DNA of 64,000 bases from Halobacillus fulvus (GCA_004078665.1 SCFO01000002.1:1-64000); one strand, 5' to 3'; shown: positions 39,686-48,993, counted from the first letter of the stretch. Notes: a model not told the origin generated them from the letters alone. Numbers and translations: made by a program.

Positions 39686-39781
39686 AAGGATTTGGAAGGC
39701 TGTTTGTGGAAGTAGGTAGGTAAAGCCAGGTGAGCACGCGAAAGTTCCGACTCATCACCTGATCCAATGGGAGGGATCATG

Positions 39782-39964
39782 ATGAAAAAAACGGACCAAC
39801 AGAAATTCGTACAGAGAAAATACCGGAAAGAATTAGCGAAAAAAGAGCAGGATAAGGATGCCCATATCTCGCTTATGCTCATTGTTGGGGTTGTACTGAT
39901 TCTTGCCATTCTCGCGTTATATTTTAATGTCTTTCCTAAGGGTGTCCGGGTTTTAACCACATAA
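39782..39964 (+). CDS. Small single-helix membrane protein
   Basis: 60 residues from ATG 39782 (GGGAGGG 7 bases upstream). Very basic N-terminus (KKTDQQKFVQRKYRKELAKK), then one helix (ISLMLIVGVVLILAILALYF). Cytoplasmic basic tail with a C-terminal anchor. Unknown. Confidence 0.6.
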   Translation: MKKTDQQKFVQRKYRKELAKKEQDKDAHISLMLIVGVVLILAILALYFNVFPKGVRVLTT

Positions 39965-40044
39965 TGAAAAGACAGATCGAGGTATTGGATAGCCCGTTTG
40001 CGAATAACGCTATAAAAAGAATCGGGGAGGTAGAGTAACCCCTG

Positions 40045-40242
40045 ATGAGTTTCAAAAAACGATTGGTATATGCAATAGCGTTCGCGGTCCTAATGTCTGC
40101 GGTCTCCCTGACTTTGAGCTACTTAGATCAAGGGAAACCTGATATCAACCACTTGATCGGAGTGAGTATAGCTGGGGTCATTACAGGCTTCTGGATCATG
40201 CCCCACACTTTTAAGAAGAGTAAGAGAAAGAAGGATGAATAG
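40045..40242 (+). CDS. Small two-helix membrane protein
   Basis: 65 residues; GGGGAGGTA precedes the ATG. Helices LVYAIAFAVLMSAVSLTLSY and LIGVSIAGVITGFWIM, basic end (KKSKRKKDE). Four bases before a GNAT gene, so co-transcribed with it. Confidence 0.65.
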   Translation: MSFKKRLVYAIAFAVLMSAVSLTLSYLDQGKPDINHLIGVSIAGVITGFWIMPHTFKKSKRKKDE

Positions 40243-40245
40243 GTC

Positions 40246-40755
40246 ATGAACATAAGGCGGGCCACGACAGCTGATGCTGAGGGAGTAGCCAAGGTTCAAG
40301 TCGACAGCTGGCATTCCACGTATCAAAACATTGTACCTGTTGAGTACTTGAACAATATGACGTACGAAAGCAGGGAACAGAAGTGGAAGGCTATTATTAA
40401 GAATCAATTTGTTTGCCTCGCAGAAAATGTTGAAGGAAGAGTCATAGGCTTTGCTAATGGAGGACCTGCACGAACTACGGATTACCCTGAATTTACAGGT
40501 GAGTTATACGCGATATACATATTAAATGAATTCCAAGGACAAGGAATCGGAAAACATCTATTTGAAGCAGTCATTGACCATTTAAAAAAACAGAATATGA
40601 ACTCCGTACTAGTTTTTGTATTAGAAGATAATAGGAACAAGGGTTTCTATGAAAAATTAGGATCCCGAAAGTTAGATACATTGGAAATAGAGATAGCTGG
40701 CAGATTACTAAAGGAATCCGTGTATGGTTGGGAGAATATCAGTTCAACCTTGTAG
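40246..40755 (+). CDS. GNAT family N-acetyltransferase
   Basis: 169 residues. Starts MNIRRATTADAEGVAKVQVDSW, the common opening of this family. Has the acetyl-CoA site LYAIYILNEFQGQGIGKHLF and a final block VLEDNRNKGFYEKLGSRK. Substrate unknown. Lower GC than its neighbours by eye. Confidence 0.9.
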   Translation: MNIRRATTADAEGVAKVQVDSWHSTYQNIVPVEYLNNMTYESREQKWKAIIKNQFVCLAENVEGRVIGFANGGPARTTDYPEFTGELYAIYILNEFQGQGIGKHLFEAVIDHLKKQNMNSVLVFVLEDNRNKGFYEKLGSRKLDTLEIEIAGRLLKESVYGWENISSTL

Positions 40756-40809
40756 CTCACCTACATATACTCTTCGACTTTCAACTGAATCAGAAAGGGG
40801 AAACCTTCT

Positions 40810-40911
40810 ATGAGTTTTTGGACTTGGGTTGCCATATCTATTGCTTTAATGGGCGGAGTCTTCGCTAGTCAACCTCGAAAAAGTAAAGAAAAGAATACAG
40901 AAGTTAAGTGA
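40810..40911 (+). CDS. Tiny membrane protein (33 residues)
   Basis: AAAGGGGAAA precedes the ATG. One helix (FWTWVAISIALMGGVFA), then a basic tail (SQPRKSKEKNTEVK). A terminator follows, which supports a real gene. Confidence 0.5.
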   Translation: MSFWTWVAISIALMGGVFASQPRKSKEKNTEVK

Positions 40912-40928
40912 AAAATAGCTGAAAATCG

Positions 40929-40983
40929 AAGAACGGCTGAGTTGTTTGTGGAATAATGAGCAAACAGCCGGTTCGTTCTTTTT
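40929..40983 (+). terminator. Intrinsic terminator
   Basis: AAGAACGGCTG, loop, CAGCCGGTTCGTTCTT with one bulge, then T5. Confidence 0.8.
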
Positions 40984-41097
40984 ACATTAAACCACTTTAC
41001 ACAGTGAACAGACCTGTCATTTTCATTAGAACTCTCCTATCAACACCCCCTATGTTACAATTATTGGTATGAACAAAGATTGAAAGGATATCAACAT

Positions 41098-41712
41098 ATG
41101 AAACACGTCTATGTCCTGTTCGGATTCCTGTCCCTACTCATCGCTGGCTGTAACGGAAACGAAACCGTCATCGAAGAACAGGAAAAAGAAATCAAGCAAT
41201 TGCATGAGCATATAACAGAGATCGAAGCGGATCTCCAAGAACAAGAGCAAATCATCGATAACCACAGCGAAGACTTTTCCTACTTGAATGATTTGTCAGA
41301 TCAAGACAAAGAAGCCTACGAGCTGTTTGTCGAAGAAAAAGATGACAGGCACCTGAGCGGTTTATCCCCGGATAAAATGATGCTGGTGTATTACCATTCC
41401 GTTGTCCAAGATGACATCGAAGCCCTTTATTCGCTCGCCTATAACGATGGGACACTGCCTGATTTCAAGGTATTCAAACAGCAATATGAGGATCATTTAC
41501 ATAAAAAAGAGCTCAAAACCGCGCTTAGCTTTAGGGATTATGATGACATCCGAGTCAGGGAAGGACAGACGAAAGAAAATGAGGCCCATGTGGAAATGCA
41601 CGTGAGCTACGGAGGGTATAGCCAAGTCATCGTGGCAAGCTTCTCGAACGACAACGGCGTCTGGAAAAAGGACGTTTTGCATCTGCTAGAGTCTTTGGAG
41701 GAACAAGCGTAA
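41098..41712 (+). CDS. Lipoprotein with N-terminal coiled coil
   Basis: 204 residues from ATG 41098 (AAAGGATA upstream). Lipobox LLIAGC, Cys about residue 17; a heptad region (VIEEQEKEIKQLHEHITEIE) at about residues 22-55; then an alpha/beta domain (LSPDKMMLVYYHSVVQDDIE) with a four-stranded C-terminal sheet that recalls the NTF2/SnoaL-like extracellular domains of Bacillus lipoproteins. That family link is tentative. Confidence 0.7.
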   Translation: MKHVYVLFGFLSLLIAGCNGNETVIEEQEKEIKQLHEHITEIEADLQEQEQIIDNHSEDFSYLNDLSDQDKEAYELFVEEKDDRHLSGLSPDKMMLVYYHSVVQDDIEALYSLAYNDGTLPDFKVFKQQYEDHLHKKELKTALSFRDYDDIRVREGQTKENEAHVEMHVSYGGYSQVIVASFSNDNGVWKKDVLHLLESLEEQA

Positions 41713-41731
41713 TTTATTCTAAGGAGGATGT

Positions 41732-41995
41732 ATGAAAAAAATACTTTTATGGTTATCCATACTGATCAATCTGTTCTATTTAACTAACTTTCTTTTCGAC
41801 TTCGGATTAAAATTACCGGGCTTCATCAACGTGATACTTGGGGGCGTGTTTGTTGCAAGTCTGATCAGCGCCCTTTTTCTACTGATCCGTTCTAAGAAAC
41901 ATGAGGGACTGGCGGTGACGGTGTTGAGCCTAAGCCTGGCTTCGCTCGGGTGGTTCGTTTTCATTAACTATTTGTCGCTCATCATGGGAGGATGA
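41732..41995 (+). CDS. Small membrane protein
   Basis: 87 residues; AAGGAGGA precedes the ATG. Three helices (ILLWLSILINLFYLTNFLFD, FINVILGGVFVASLISALFL, LAVTVLSLSLASLGWFVFI). Stop codon overlaps the first possible start of the next GNAT gene (ATGA). Confidence 0.7.
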   Translation: MKKILLWLSILINLFYLTNFLFDFGLKLPGFINVILGGVFVASLISALFLLIRSKKHEGLAVTVLSLSLASLGWFVFINYLSLIMGG

Positions 41996-41997
41996 CC

Positions 41998-42507
41998 ATG
42001 AGCATTCAGTTAGAAAAGTTGCAGCTTGCCGATTTACATCCGTTATACGAGTTTGAAAGGGAGAACCGACACTTTTTTGAGAAAATGGTGCCTAGCCGTG
42101 GTGACGACTATTATCGATTGGATACGTTTGAAAAAAATCATAAAGCTCTGCTCGACGAACAAACAAGAGGAGAAGCCTTTTATTCGCTGATCAAAGACGA
42201 ACATGGCCACATCCTTGGGCGAATGAATCTGACGGATATCGATTTAACCGAGCGCTCGGGTTCTATCGGTTACAGGATTGGAGAGGAACATACGGGAAAA
42301 GGCATCGCGTATCAAGCATTGGAATTGTTTCTGGAAGACCTGAGCCACAACGGAATCCGACGTGTATTTGCCAAAACGACGACGAATCATATAGCCTCAC
42401 AAAAAGTGTTGGAGAAAAATGGGTTCGAGTATAGGTGGACGGATGATGAGGTTTTTGAAATGAACGGACAGCTTTTGAAGTTTGTGTATTATGAGAAAAT
42501 ACTATAA
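41998..42507 (+). CDS. GNAT acetyltransferase, RimJ/RimL-like
   Basis: 169 residues from ATG 41998 (GGGAGG 7 bases upstream). RimJ/RimL pattern: LEKLQLADLHPLYEFERENR, RMNLTDIDLTERSGSIGYRI, GEEHTGKGIAYQALELFLED and TTNHIASQKVLEKNGFEY. Family members acetylate ribosomal-protein N-termini or small molecules; target unknown. Confidence 0.9.
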   Translation: MSIQLEKLQLADLHPLYEFERENRHFFEKMVPSRGDDYYRLDTFEKNHKALLDEQTRGEAFYSLIKDEHGHILGRMNLTDIDLTERSGSIGYRIGEEHTGKGIAYQALELFLEDLSHNGIRRVFAKTTTNHIASQKVLEKNGFEYRWTDDEVFEMNGQLLKFVYYEKIL

Positions 42508-42619
42508 AAAATAAGCTAAAGGATAGAGTGGTTGCAAGCTATCTATGGGCACCATCCCGACAACTGGAATGGTGGTCAGGTGACCTCTTATAACACACCA
42601 ATTGAAAGGCAGGGTCTTT

Positions 42620-42829
42620 TTGATTTATATCCTATCGATATTTTCAATAGCCTTCATCGTACTCATCCTCATCGTCGCCTATCGAGTCTTTATCAAAAAA
42701 GCAAACACAAGTAATTACTACACTCCCTTCGATCACATAACAGGACAATCGGTCAGTGAATTTCAAGAGGAAAATGTGAGGGACGAACAAGTGGAAGAAA
42801 GGGATCAGGGCGATGACAAAGATAAATGA
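42620..42829 (+). CDS. DUF3951-like small membrane protein
   Basis: 69 residues from TTG 42620 (AAAGGCAGGG upstream; TTG 42602 also possible). One helix (ILSIFSIAFIVLILIVAYRV), then ANTSNYYTPFDHITGQS, similar to the YTPYDDITxG motif of DUF3951 proteins, and a very acidic tail (EERDQGDDKDK). Function unknown. Confidence 0.6.
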   Translation: MIYILSIFSIAFIVLILIVAYRVFIKKANTSNYYTPFDHITGQSVSEFQEENVRDEQVEERDQGDDKDK

Positions 42830-42844
42830 GGAAGGGGCATAGCC

Positions 42845-43513
42845 ATGATCAAAGCTATTATTTTCGACTTAGATGGTACTTTACTAGATCGCGACACCTC
42901 AGTAAAAGTGTTCGTATCCCGGCAATACGACCGATTGAATCAGCGTTTACAACATATCCCTAAAGAAAAGTATATCGAGAGATTCATCCAGCTTGATGAC
43001 CATGGGTATGTGTGGAAGGATCGAGTGTATCGTCAACTCATCCACGAATTTACTATCGATCGTCTGACAGCAGATGAATTACTCCACGATTATCTCATTC
43101 ATTTCAAAGATAGCTGTGTCCCTTTTCCAGGTTTGATAGAGGTGCTAGAAGAATTAAAACGACGTCATTTTCAAATCGGAATGATCACGAATGGAAAGGG
43201 ACAGTTTCAACTGGATAACATCAAAGCTTTGGGAATCGATTCCTACATAGAGGCTATTCTGATATCGGATTGGGAAGGGATAAAAAAGCCGGATCCTCTC
43301 ATTTTTAAAAGAGCGACGAAAAGGCTTAAAGTATCGCCTGAAGAATGCGTATTTATAGGCGACCATCCAGAGAAGGATGTGGAGGCTGCCAAGAAATCTG
43401 GGATGAGAAGTGTTTGGAAGAGGAACTCGCATTGGGATGGCGTCGACGCAGATGCCGTAATTTTCGATCTAGGTGAACTCCCCGACATCATTCAATCGTT
43501 ACATTTTACTTAG
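42845..43513 (+). CDS. HAD family hydrolase (phosphatase)
   Basis: 222 residues; GGAAGGGG precedes the ATG. HAD motifs in order: I AIIFDLDGTLLD (nucleophile Asp9), II GMITNGKG, III KKPDPLIFKRA and IV VFIGDHPEKDVEAAK, with a helical C1 cap between I and II. Subfamily IA, phosphoglycolate-phosphatase-like. Substrate unknown. Confidence 0.92.
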   Translation: MIKAIIFDLDGTLLDRDTSVKVFVSRQYDRLNQRLQHIPKEKYIERFIQLDDHGYVWKDRVYRQLIHEFTIDRLTADELLHDYLIHFKDSCVPFPGLIEVLEELKRRHFQIGMITNGKGQFQLDNIKALGIDSYIEAILISDWEGIKKPDPLIFKRATKRLKVSPEECVFIGDHPEKDVEAAKKSGMRSVWKRNSHWDGVDADAVIFDLGELPDIIQSLHFT

Positions 43514-43539
43514 CTATCCCTCATAAAGGAGAACATCAC

Positions 43540-44352
43540 ATGATCTTAGAAAACAGCAATGGCCTGCTTCTCAAGCGTAATGACGGCCTGGGTGAGCGGG
43601 ATTGGAGAAGCGATGACTGTTACAAAATTATATTCTCGCCTTATGGCAGAGGCGAGTATCAGACGCCGCAAGGAGATATCCGCATCGATCAGGATGACTT
43701 TTTCATATTTAACCCGATGGATGAGCATAAACAGCTGCATGCGACAAAGGAGAAGTTTCTCCTCGAGATTCGCCCCATGATGTTGAATGCAGTTGCAGAA
43801 CAAATGGCGTTGAAGGGTGGAGAACCTGAATTCTCAGTGATTCCGTTTCGGCATCCGCAAATCCAGAAGTGGATGTCTTTTGTAAGCGACTTTCTTTCGC
43901 TGAATGAAGGCTCGCATCCAGCAACGCAGCAGCTTTTTCTAGATAACAGTCTGACACAGCTTTCGATGATGATGCTGCAATATGGACCAGGCTCTCATCA
44001 AACGGAGTTGCCGACGGTGAAAGGCCAGATCAATATTGATTTCGCGATCGGCGCATTGAAAGAAAGCTATAGGGAGGATTGGACGCTCGATCAGATGGCT
44101 GAGGTAGCGCGGATGAACAAGTACCAATTTGCCCACCTCTTTAAAGAGGAAATCGGGTTGTCACCATACTCCTGGTTGCAGCTGTACCGGCTTTTCCGCA
44201 GCCAGTCTTCCCTGATTCACTCTGAGCAACCGATCCTGTCCATCGCCCTTGAGCACGGCTTTAAAAACGTTACGTCCTACAACCGTTTATTTAAAAAGGT
44301 GTACAGGAAAACCCCTTCTGAATTTCGAAAGCTTCACGGTTTGAAAAAGTAA
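43540..44352 (+). CDS. AraC family transcriptional regulator
   Basis: 270 residues; AAAGGAGAA precedes the ATG. N-terminal cupin-like sensor (YGRGEYQTPQGDIRIDQDDF) and a C-terminal double helix-turn-helix (WTLDQMAEVARMNKYQFAHL, then SIALEHGFKNVTSYNRLFKK). Convergent with, and overlapping by 66 bases, the MFS transporter gene, which may be its target. Confidence 0.92.
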   Translation: MILENSNGLLLKRNDGLGERDWRSDDCYKIIFSPYGRGEYQTPQGDIRIDQDDFFIFNPMDEHKQLHATKEKFLLEIRPMMLNAVAEQMALKGGEPEFSVIPFRHPQIQKWMSFVSDFLSLNEGSHPATQQLFLDNSLTQLSMMMLQYGPGSHQTELPTVKGQINIDFAIGALKESYREDWTLDQMAEVARMNKYQFAHLFKEEIGLSPYSWLQLYRLFRSQSSLIHSEQPILSIALEHGFKNVTSYNRLFKKVYRKTPSEFRKLHGLKK

Positions 44353-45528
44353 GGGCCCGGCACTGATGAAGAGAATCAATAAACCACTTCCGAGCATAAG
44401 TGTCTGAATGGAAATGAATGATACAAGAAGACCGTAAGTGGCTAAGGAAATCGTGTTGGAAAAGTACAAAAGAACGGCATTGGTGCTGAAGGCGCGGCCT
44501 AATTTATTCTCCGGGACTAGGGTCTGAAGAAGGTAAACCCGGGCTAAACCCGCAATCGGGAGTCCGATTCCAACGATCGCTACGCCAATAAAAAAGTGAC
44601 TGATCTCAAAAAGTGCCCCGTAGTACGCAATCCCTGCTCCCCATATAGCAGCCCCTATGAGGTAAATCCGGAGCGTCATCGTTTTTATAAAATAGGGCAA
44701 TATGAGGTTCGTTAAAATGACGACACCGCCAAACACTCCTTGCAACATGCTGTAGAGCGCTTCACTTTCTGAACTTATTTCTGTCAACGCAAGGAGTAAT
44801 CCCACTTGCCATACCCACGTATTGAAGAAAACCGTCAGGAACGTAAAGATGAATAAATTTTTGATCGTGGCTTGATTTTTCGCCCAGACCGCAAACTCGA
44901 GAATGGCGCTGAATAAGGCTTTGACTGATTTTATCCCCGTAGGAGCATCGTTTTCCTTCCAGTGTATTTTTGTTAGGAAAAGAGCACTCACCGCATAGGT
45001 CAGGGCATCGATGGTGAATAAGTGAATCGTCCCAAAGGAGTTCAAGAGCCATACCGTTAAGAAGGGGGTCAGCACAGTCACACCCCTTGTCAACGAATCA
45101 TTCCAACTGTTGGCACTCGTCCGTTCCTCCTCTTCTGTGATTGCAGGCAGGACGGAACGGTGAGCTGGGTTGAAAAAGCAGCCGATACTTTGAATCAGGA
45201 AGCTGACGATCAGTAAATATACGTAAGTGAGGGCATCGACATAATAAAGAAAAACGATCGAAAGGACGAGCGGAATTCGGAGCAGGTCCAAGTAAATGAG
45301 CAATTTTTTCTTAGGAAGCCAGTCTGCTACGACGCCACCGATCAGCCCGAATAAAAGATAAGGCAAGGTCTCTGCGATTGCCATGATCGTTGTATGAAGG
45401 CTGGATTCTGTTAAATCGTACGCAAGAAACAAAAACGCCATTCCGGACAGGACGTCTCCTAACCTGGAAATGCCGCCTGCTAATAAATAATATCGAATAT
45501 TTTTGGTAGACCAGATGGATTTATACAC
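44287..45528 (-). CDS. Major facilitator superfamily transporter
   Basis: 413 residues, twelve predicted helices. N-terminus YYLLAGGISRLGDVLSGMAF and the loop GVVADWLPKKKLLIYLDLLR (MFS motif A, G-x-x-x-D-x-x-x-x-R/K type) place it in the MFS_3/macrolide-efflux-like group. Substrate unknown, export likely. Its 3' end runs 66 bases into the AraC gene on the other strand. GAGGTGATG precedes the start. Confidence 0.88.
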   Translation of the reverse strand: MYKSIWSTKNIRYYLLAGGISRLGDVLSGMAFLFLAYDLTESSLHTTIMAIAETLPYLLFGLIGGVVADWLPKKKLLIYLDLLRIPLVLSIVFLYYVDALTYVYLLIVSFLIQSIGCFFNPAHRSVLPAITEEEERTSANSWNDSLTRGVTVLTPFLTVWLLNSFGTIHLFTIDALTYAVSALFLTKIHWKENDAPTGIKSVKALFSAILEFAVWAKNQATIKNLFIFTFLTVFFNTWVWQVGLLLALTEISSESEALYSMLQGVFGGVVILTNLILPYFIKTMTLRIYLIGAAIWGAGIAYYGALFEISHFFIGVAIVGIGLPIAGLARVYLLQTLVPENKLGRAFSTNAVLLYFSNTISLATYGLLVSFISIQTLMLGSGLLILFISAGPLLFQTVKLSKFRRGFPVHLFK

Positions 45529-45828
45529 TTCATCACCTCTTCAACTTGATTATAAGAGGGTATAGAGTGTGGGTCTTTTTGATTCTTGGCAGAAAACGTA
45601 GCAAGATTTAATCATGGGGCTTCACTTATAAAAAAATGGACCTTCATTGCTTCTGATATCAAAAGGGTTTTATCTTAGATTTTATAAAATTTTTACGTCG
45701 TCTGTGTCCTTTACGAATGAAAATGATGGATAGGCCACCTGTGGGTTTTCCGGGGTTTAAGGCGAGCCGGAAAGTTGAGGGCGGTCCGGCATCAAGCTAG
45801 AATGTGAGGTATGAAAGGGGAGGATTAC
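45529..45828. other. Intergenic region without recognised features
   Basis: Upstream of the divergent MFS and DinB genes. AT-rich in the first two thirds, G-rich near 45740-45800. Promoters for both genes must lie here, but I see no box good enough to list. Confidence 0.4.
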
Positions 45829-46284
45829 ATGAACGAAGAACAGATTTTTCAACAAATCAACCGAGTAAGGAAAGCGACACTGAAAGAGATTGATGGTGTG
45901 ACTGAAGAACAGGCCGACCAACAGCCAGAAGGATTCAAAAATACAATCCGCTGGAACATCGGTCATATTTTTGTCGTGCAAAATTCGTTGATTTCGAAGT
46001 ATGGAGGTAAGCCTGTCAACATCCCGCCCCGCTACTTGGAGCTCTTCGCCCCCCGAACATCACCTTCAGATTGGGAGGGAGAGATCCCGACACTGGATGA
46101 GCTGAAGCAGATGCTTGAAGCCCAGCCGGCAAAGTTGGAGGCGGCGCTATCTGGTCAACTGGATGACGAAGCGAGAGAAGCCTTTCTGGGGATGCCGACG
46201 GTCGGGGAACTTCTTAATTTCACGACGTATCATGAAGGGGTACATACGGGTACGATCAAGGCTTTGAAAGCTCATACGAAATAA
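45829..46284 (+). CDS. DinB family protein
   Basis: 151 residues from ATG 45829 (GGGGAGGA upstream). Four-helix DinB/YfiT-like fold with the metal histidines in IRWNIGHIFVVQNSLI and FTTYHEGVHTGTIKAL, a typical H-x3-Q and H-x3-H arrangement. Members include thiol transferases (bacillithiol-dependent) and many of unknown role. Monocistronic, closed by a terminator. Confidence 0.9.
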   Translation: MNEEQIFQQINRVRKATLKEIDGVTEEQADQQPEGFKNTIRWNIGHIFVVQNSLISKYGGKPVNIPPRYLELFAPRTSPSDWEGEIPTLDELKQMLEAQPAKLEAALSGQLDDEAREAFLGMPTVGELLNFTTYHEGVHTGTIKALKAHTK

Positions 46285-46288
46285 TAGT

Positions 46289-46317
46289 AAGCTGGCCGAG
46301 CTCAGGCCAGCTTTTTT
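46289..46317 (+). terminator. Intrinsic terminator after the DinB gene
   Basis: AAGCTGGCC, 7-base loop, GGCCAGCTT, T6. Confidence 0.92.
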
Positions 46318-46462
46318 ATGGAATTGGATTAGTTGATGATGTGGTTGCACCATTTCGTCCATTCTCCTATCTTTCCAGTAAACATAGAAATACGGATTAA
46401 TCCCTCACCGTTCAGGGTAGGAGTTAGCAACACTTCAAACTTTGAACAGAATGGTGATGACA

Positions 46463-47860
46463 ATGGGAATCTTTTACTATACGAAAAAATACTTCAAAAT
46501 GTCGAGGCGACAGCGCAAGAGCGAGCTGAAATCCACGCTGTGGTTTATGCCGCTCTGGTATATCCTCGGAGCGATCGCGTTATCTGCGTTCACCTTTTAC
46601 CTGGATTATGTAGTGGATGTTAGTTTGTATCTTCCAGCCGCGATTGGGTTCAGTGGCCAGACGCTGCAGGTGCTCTTAAGTGCGCTCGTCGGAGGCGTGT
46701 TGACGCTGAGCGCATTTACGATCAACTCCCTGCTCGTTGCCTTGACGACGTTCAGTGGGCAATTTTCTTCCAAAATGCTCGTCAACTTCGTCAGTGACCG
46801 GGCGACACAGCATGTCCTCGGAATCTTCAACGGGAGCTTCATTTATGTGCTCCTGAACTTTTTTTACGTCACGCATGAAGAAGAGGAATATGTGGTGGCG
46901 ACGCCGGTATTATCAATTTTGACAGCGGTGATGGCCGCGGTGACGTTCATTTATTTCATCAACCACACGACGACCTGGATGCAGGTGCACAACATCAGCT
47001 TCAATATGAACGAAAAGTCTAAATCGGTGCAGGCGGCGCTCGAAAAAGAATTGAAGCCTTACTATTTGAAAAAGGATGTGGAAGAGGAGTCGCTGCCGCT
47101 TGAATCGGATGGAAAAGTGATCCGCACGAATCAGTCCGGTTATTTCCAAGTCGCTGACTTTTCACGGCTGATGAAGCAGGCGAAATCGGACGATACCATC
47201 CTCCGGTTCAACGTCCGGATCGGGGAGTTCATTTTGGAAGACACTCCGCTCCTGACCTATTGGGAAAACGGGCACACCGTCGATCCGAAGCGATATTTCA
47301 AATCCATCGAAATCGGGATCAAGCAAACGGAAATCCAGGACCTCGAGTACGGGCTCATCAAGCTTGCCGAAGTCGCCATCAAGGCGCTCGATCATAACGA
47401 CCCGCTGACCGTGACGAACACCATCCACCAGATCACAGACCTCTTGAAGCGAATCGGCCAGTCCACGAACTTTTCTCCATATCTTTTCGATGAAGAAGAG
47501 GAGCTGCGCGTCATTATGATCCAAAAGGATTTCCGCTATTACCTTCACAAAGGGTTTGCCTCGATCCGCGAGTATGCCGATCAGAATTCGACGGTAATGC
47601 AAGAGCTGATCACGATGATGTCGCTTTTGAGTAAAACGATGGATCCGGAAGTTCACAACGACCTCTGGGAATTTGCCCGGCAGACGATTTTAGGGTTCGA
47701 TAATCATAGCCTTTATGAGAATGACTGCTTGTATATGCTTGAGAAGTTATCTGAGCTTGCGCATCATACGGGGCAGGAGAAAGACTATCTGTTTTTGCTT
47801 GAATATATGCTGAAGCGGGTGAGTTCGAAGAGTGCGGCGGAGGATCCGTCTGTTTTGTAA
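46463..47860 (+). CDS. DUF2254 family membrane protein
   Basis: 465 residues from ATG 46463; the start is uncertain, since TTG 46442 and ATGs 46451/46457 are in frame and no strong ribosome site is seen. Four N-terminal helices (LWFMPLWYILGAIALSAFTF, then VLLSALVGGVLTLSAFTINS) and a long soluble part with VAIKALDHNDPLTVTNTIHQ, the counterpart of the ALSPGINDPxTA motif of DUF2254. Family function unknown. Confidence 0.85.
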   Translation: MGIFYYTKKYFKMSRRQRKSELKSTLWFMPLWYILGAIALSAFTFYLDYVVDVSLYLPAAIGFSGQTLQVLLSALVGGVLTLSAFTINSLLVALTTFSGQFSSKMLVNFVSDRATQHVLGIFNGSFIYVLLNFFYVTHEEEEYVVATPVLSILTAVMAAVTFIYFINHTTTWMQVHNISFNMNEKSKSVQAALEKELKPYYLKKDVEEESLPLESDGKVIRTNQSGYFQVADFSRLMKQAKSDDTILRFNVRIGEFILEDTPLLTYWENGHTVDPKRYFKSIEIGIKQTEIQDLEYGLIKLAEVAIKALDHNDPLTVTNTIHQITDLLKRIGQSTNFSPYLFDEEEELRVIMIQKDFRYYLHKGFASIREYADQNSTVMQELITMMSLLSKTMDPEVHNDLWEFARQTILGFDNHSLYENDCLYMLEKLSELAHHTGQEKDYLFLLEYMLKRVSSKSAAEDPSVL

Positions 47861-47970
47861 AAATAAACGGCGCTTTTGCTTACATTTCTGTGAGTGAAAG
47901 GGTCGTTTTCTTTTTACAATTATAAGAAAATGGTATCATCATCCATCAACTTAGAAGGGGAGGTATCATC

Positions 47971-48339
47971 ATGAAGTTGAGGCTGGAATTGTTTGTTCAG
48001 GATATAGAAGAATCAGTACGATTTTATGAGAGAGTACTAGGTTTTGTAGCTCCTTATGGCGTAAATAAAGAGTACACGTCGATCACAAATGGAGAAGTTA
48101 CGCTAGGACTTGGGAAGATGGTAAAGCTCGAAGAAACGCACCCGTTAAAAGCGGGAGTCCAGGAAGCGAAGGGGAAGGGTGTTGAAATAGTCCTACAAGT
48201 GGAAGATCTCCAGGCGACGTATGAGAGAGTGCGATCTACAGGATATGAGATTGAAACCGAATTAGGAGACAGGCCATGGGGGTTAGCTGATTTCAGGCTA
48301 ATTGATCCGGACGGTTACTATATTCGAATTTCCTCGTGA
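47971..48339 (+). CDS. VOC (glyoxalase/bleomycin-resistance fold) protein
   Basis: 122 residues; GGGGAGGT precedes the ATG. Two beta-alpha-beta-beta-beta units: LRLELFVQDIEESVRFYERV at the start and LGDRPWGLADFRLIDPDGYY at the end with a metal-ligand-type region. Substrate unknown. Confidence 0.9.
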   Translation: MKLRLELFVQDIEESVRFYERVLGFVAPYGVNKEYTSITNGEVTLGLGKMVKLEETHPLKAGVQEAKGKGVEIVLQVEDLQATYERVRSTGYEIETELGDRPWGLADFRLIDPDGYYIRISS

Positions 48340-48435
48340 ATATGAGTAAGAAGCTGTTTTACCTGCTTTTGATAGACAGCTATGTAATGTTTATAATAAA
48401 GGAAATGTTTCCCTGCAAATAAAGGAGGTGGAATT

Positions 48436-48858
48436 TTGAATATCGAGCAACAGTTATTTGAAGAAGCTGTACAACTGATTGAAAACAGGTATCCGTCTGG
48501 GTGGGGTGGAGCCGCTGCTATGTACACAAACGACGGGACCATCTTGACAAGCGTCGCCCCTGAAGTCATCAACGCCTCGACAGAACTGTGTATTGAAACA
48601 GGTGCGATTCTCGAGGCTCACAAACTGAATACAAAGGTGACGTATTCTATTTGTGTAGTGAGAGATGACGAAGAAAAGCCGTTCAAGGTGTTGACGCCTT
48701 GTGGTGTGTGTCAGGAAAGGCTGTTTTACTGGGGAGGAGATGTGAAAGTGGCCGTGACGACTTCTGGTGAGAATGATCCTCTTATGTTTAAGACGCTTGA
48801 AGACATCCAACCTTATCACTGGACACGCGCCTATCCTGATGAAGAGTTGTATGAATAA
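48436..48858 (+). CDS. Cytidine deaminase-like zinc enzyme
   Basis: 140 residues from TTG 48436 with AAAGGAGGTGG upstream. Zinc motifs TELCIETGAILEAH (Cys-x-Glu in place of His-x-Glu, as in Cdd and blasticidin-S deaminase) and LTPCGVCQERL. Closer to blasticidin-S deaminase-like proteins than to housekeeping Cdd (no canonical CAER). May deaminate a cytidine-like nucleoside. Confidence 0.85.
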   Translation: MNIEQQLFEEAVQLIENRYPSGWGGAAAMYTNDGTILTSVAPEVINASTELCIETGAILEAHKLNTKVTYSICVVRDDEEKPFKVLTPCGVCQERLFYWGGDVKVAVTTSGENDPLMFKTLEDIQPYHWTRAYPDEELYE

Positions 48859-48882
48859 TTATCATTAGAAGGAGGGATGATG

Positions 48883-48993
48883 ATGGGATGGATGATCATT
48901 GTTGTTATAGCGTACATACCGATTTTCTACCGAATACATAGACGTTTAGGTTATCTCGAAGGCGAAGTCAAAGGGCTGAGAGGTGAGCATTAA
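48883..48993 (+). CDS. Tiny single-helix membrane protein (36 residues)
   Basis: AAGGAGGG lies 7 bases before ATG 48883. Helix GWMIIVVIAYIPIFYRIH, then a polar tail (LEGEVKGLRGEH). Short tail-anchored proteins like this are common and unannotated in Bacilli. Confidence 0.55.
   Translation: MGWMIIVVIAYIPIFYRIHRRLGYLEGEVKGLRGEH

Noticed and set aside
42532-42714. Short frame encoding QAIYGHHPDNWNGG before the DUF3951-like gene
   Set aside because: No usable start or ribosome site, overlaps the real small gene; could be a decayed gene end, but there is nothing to support it.
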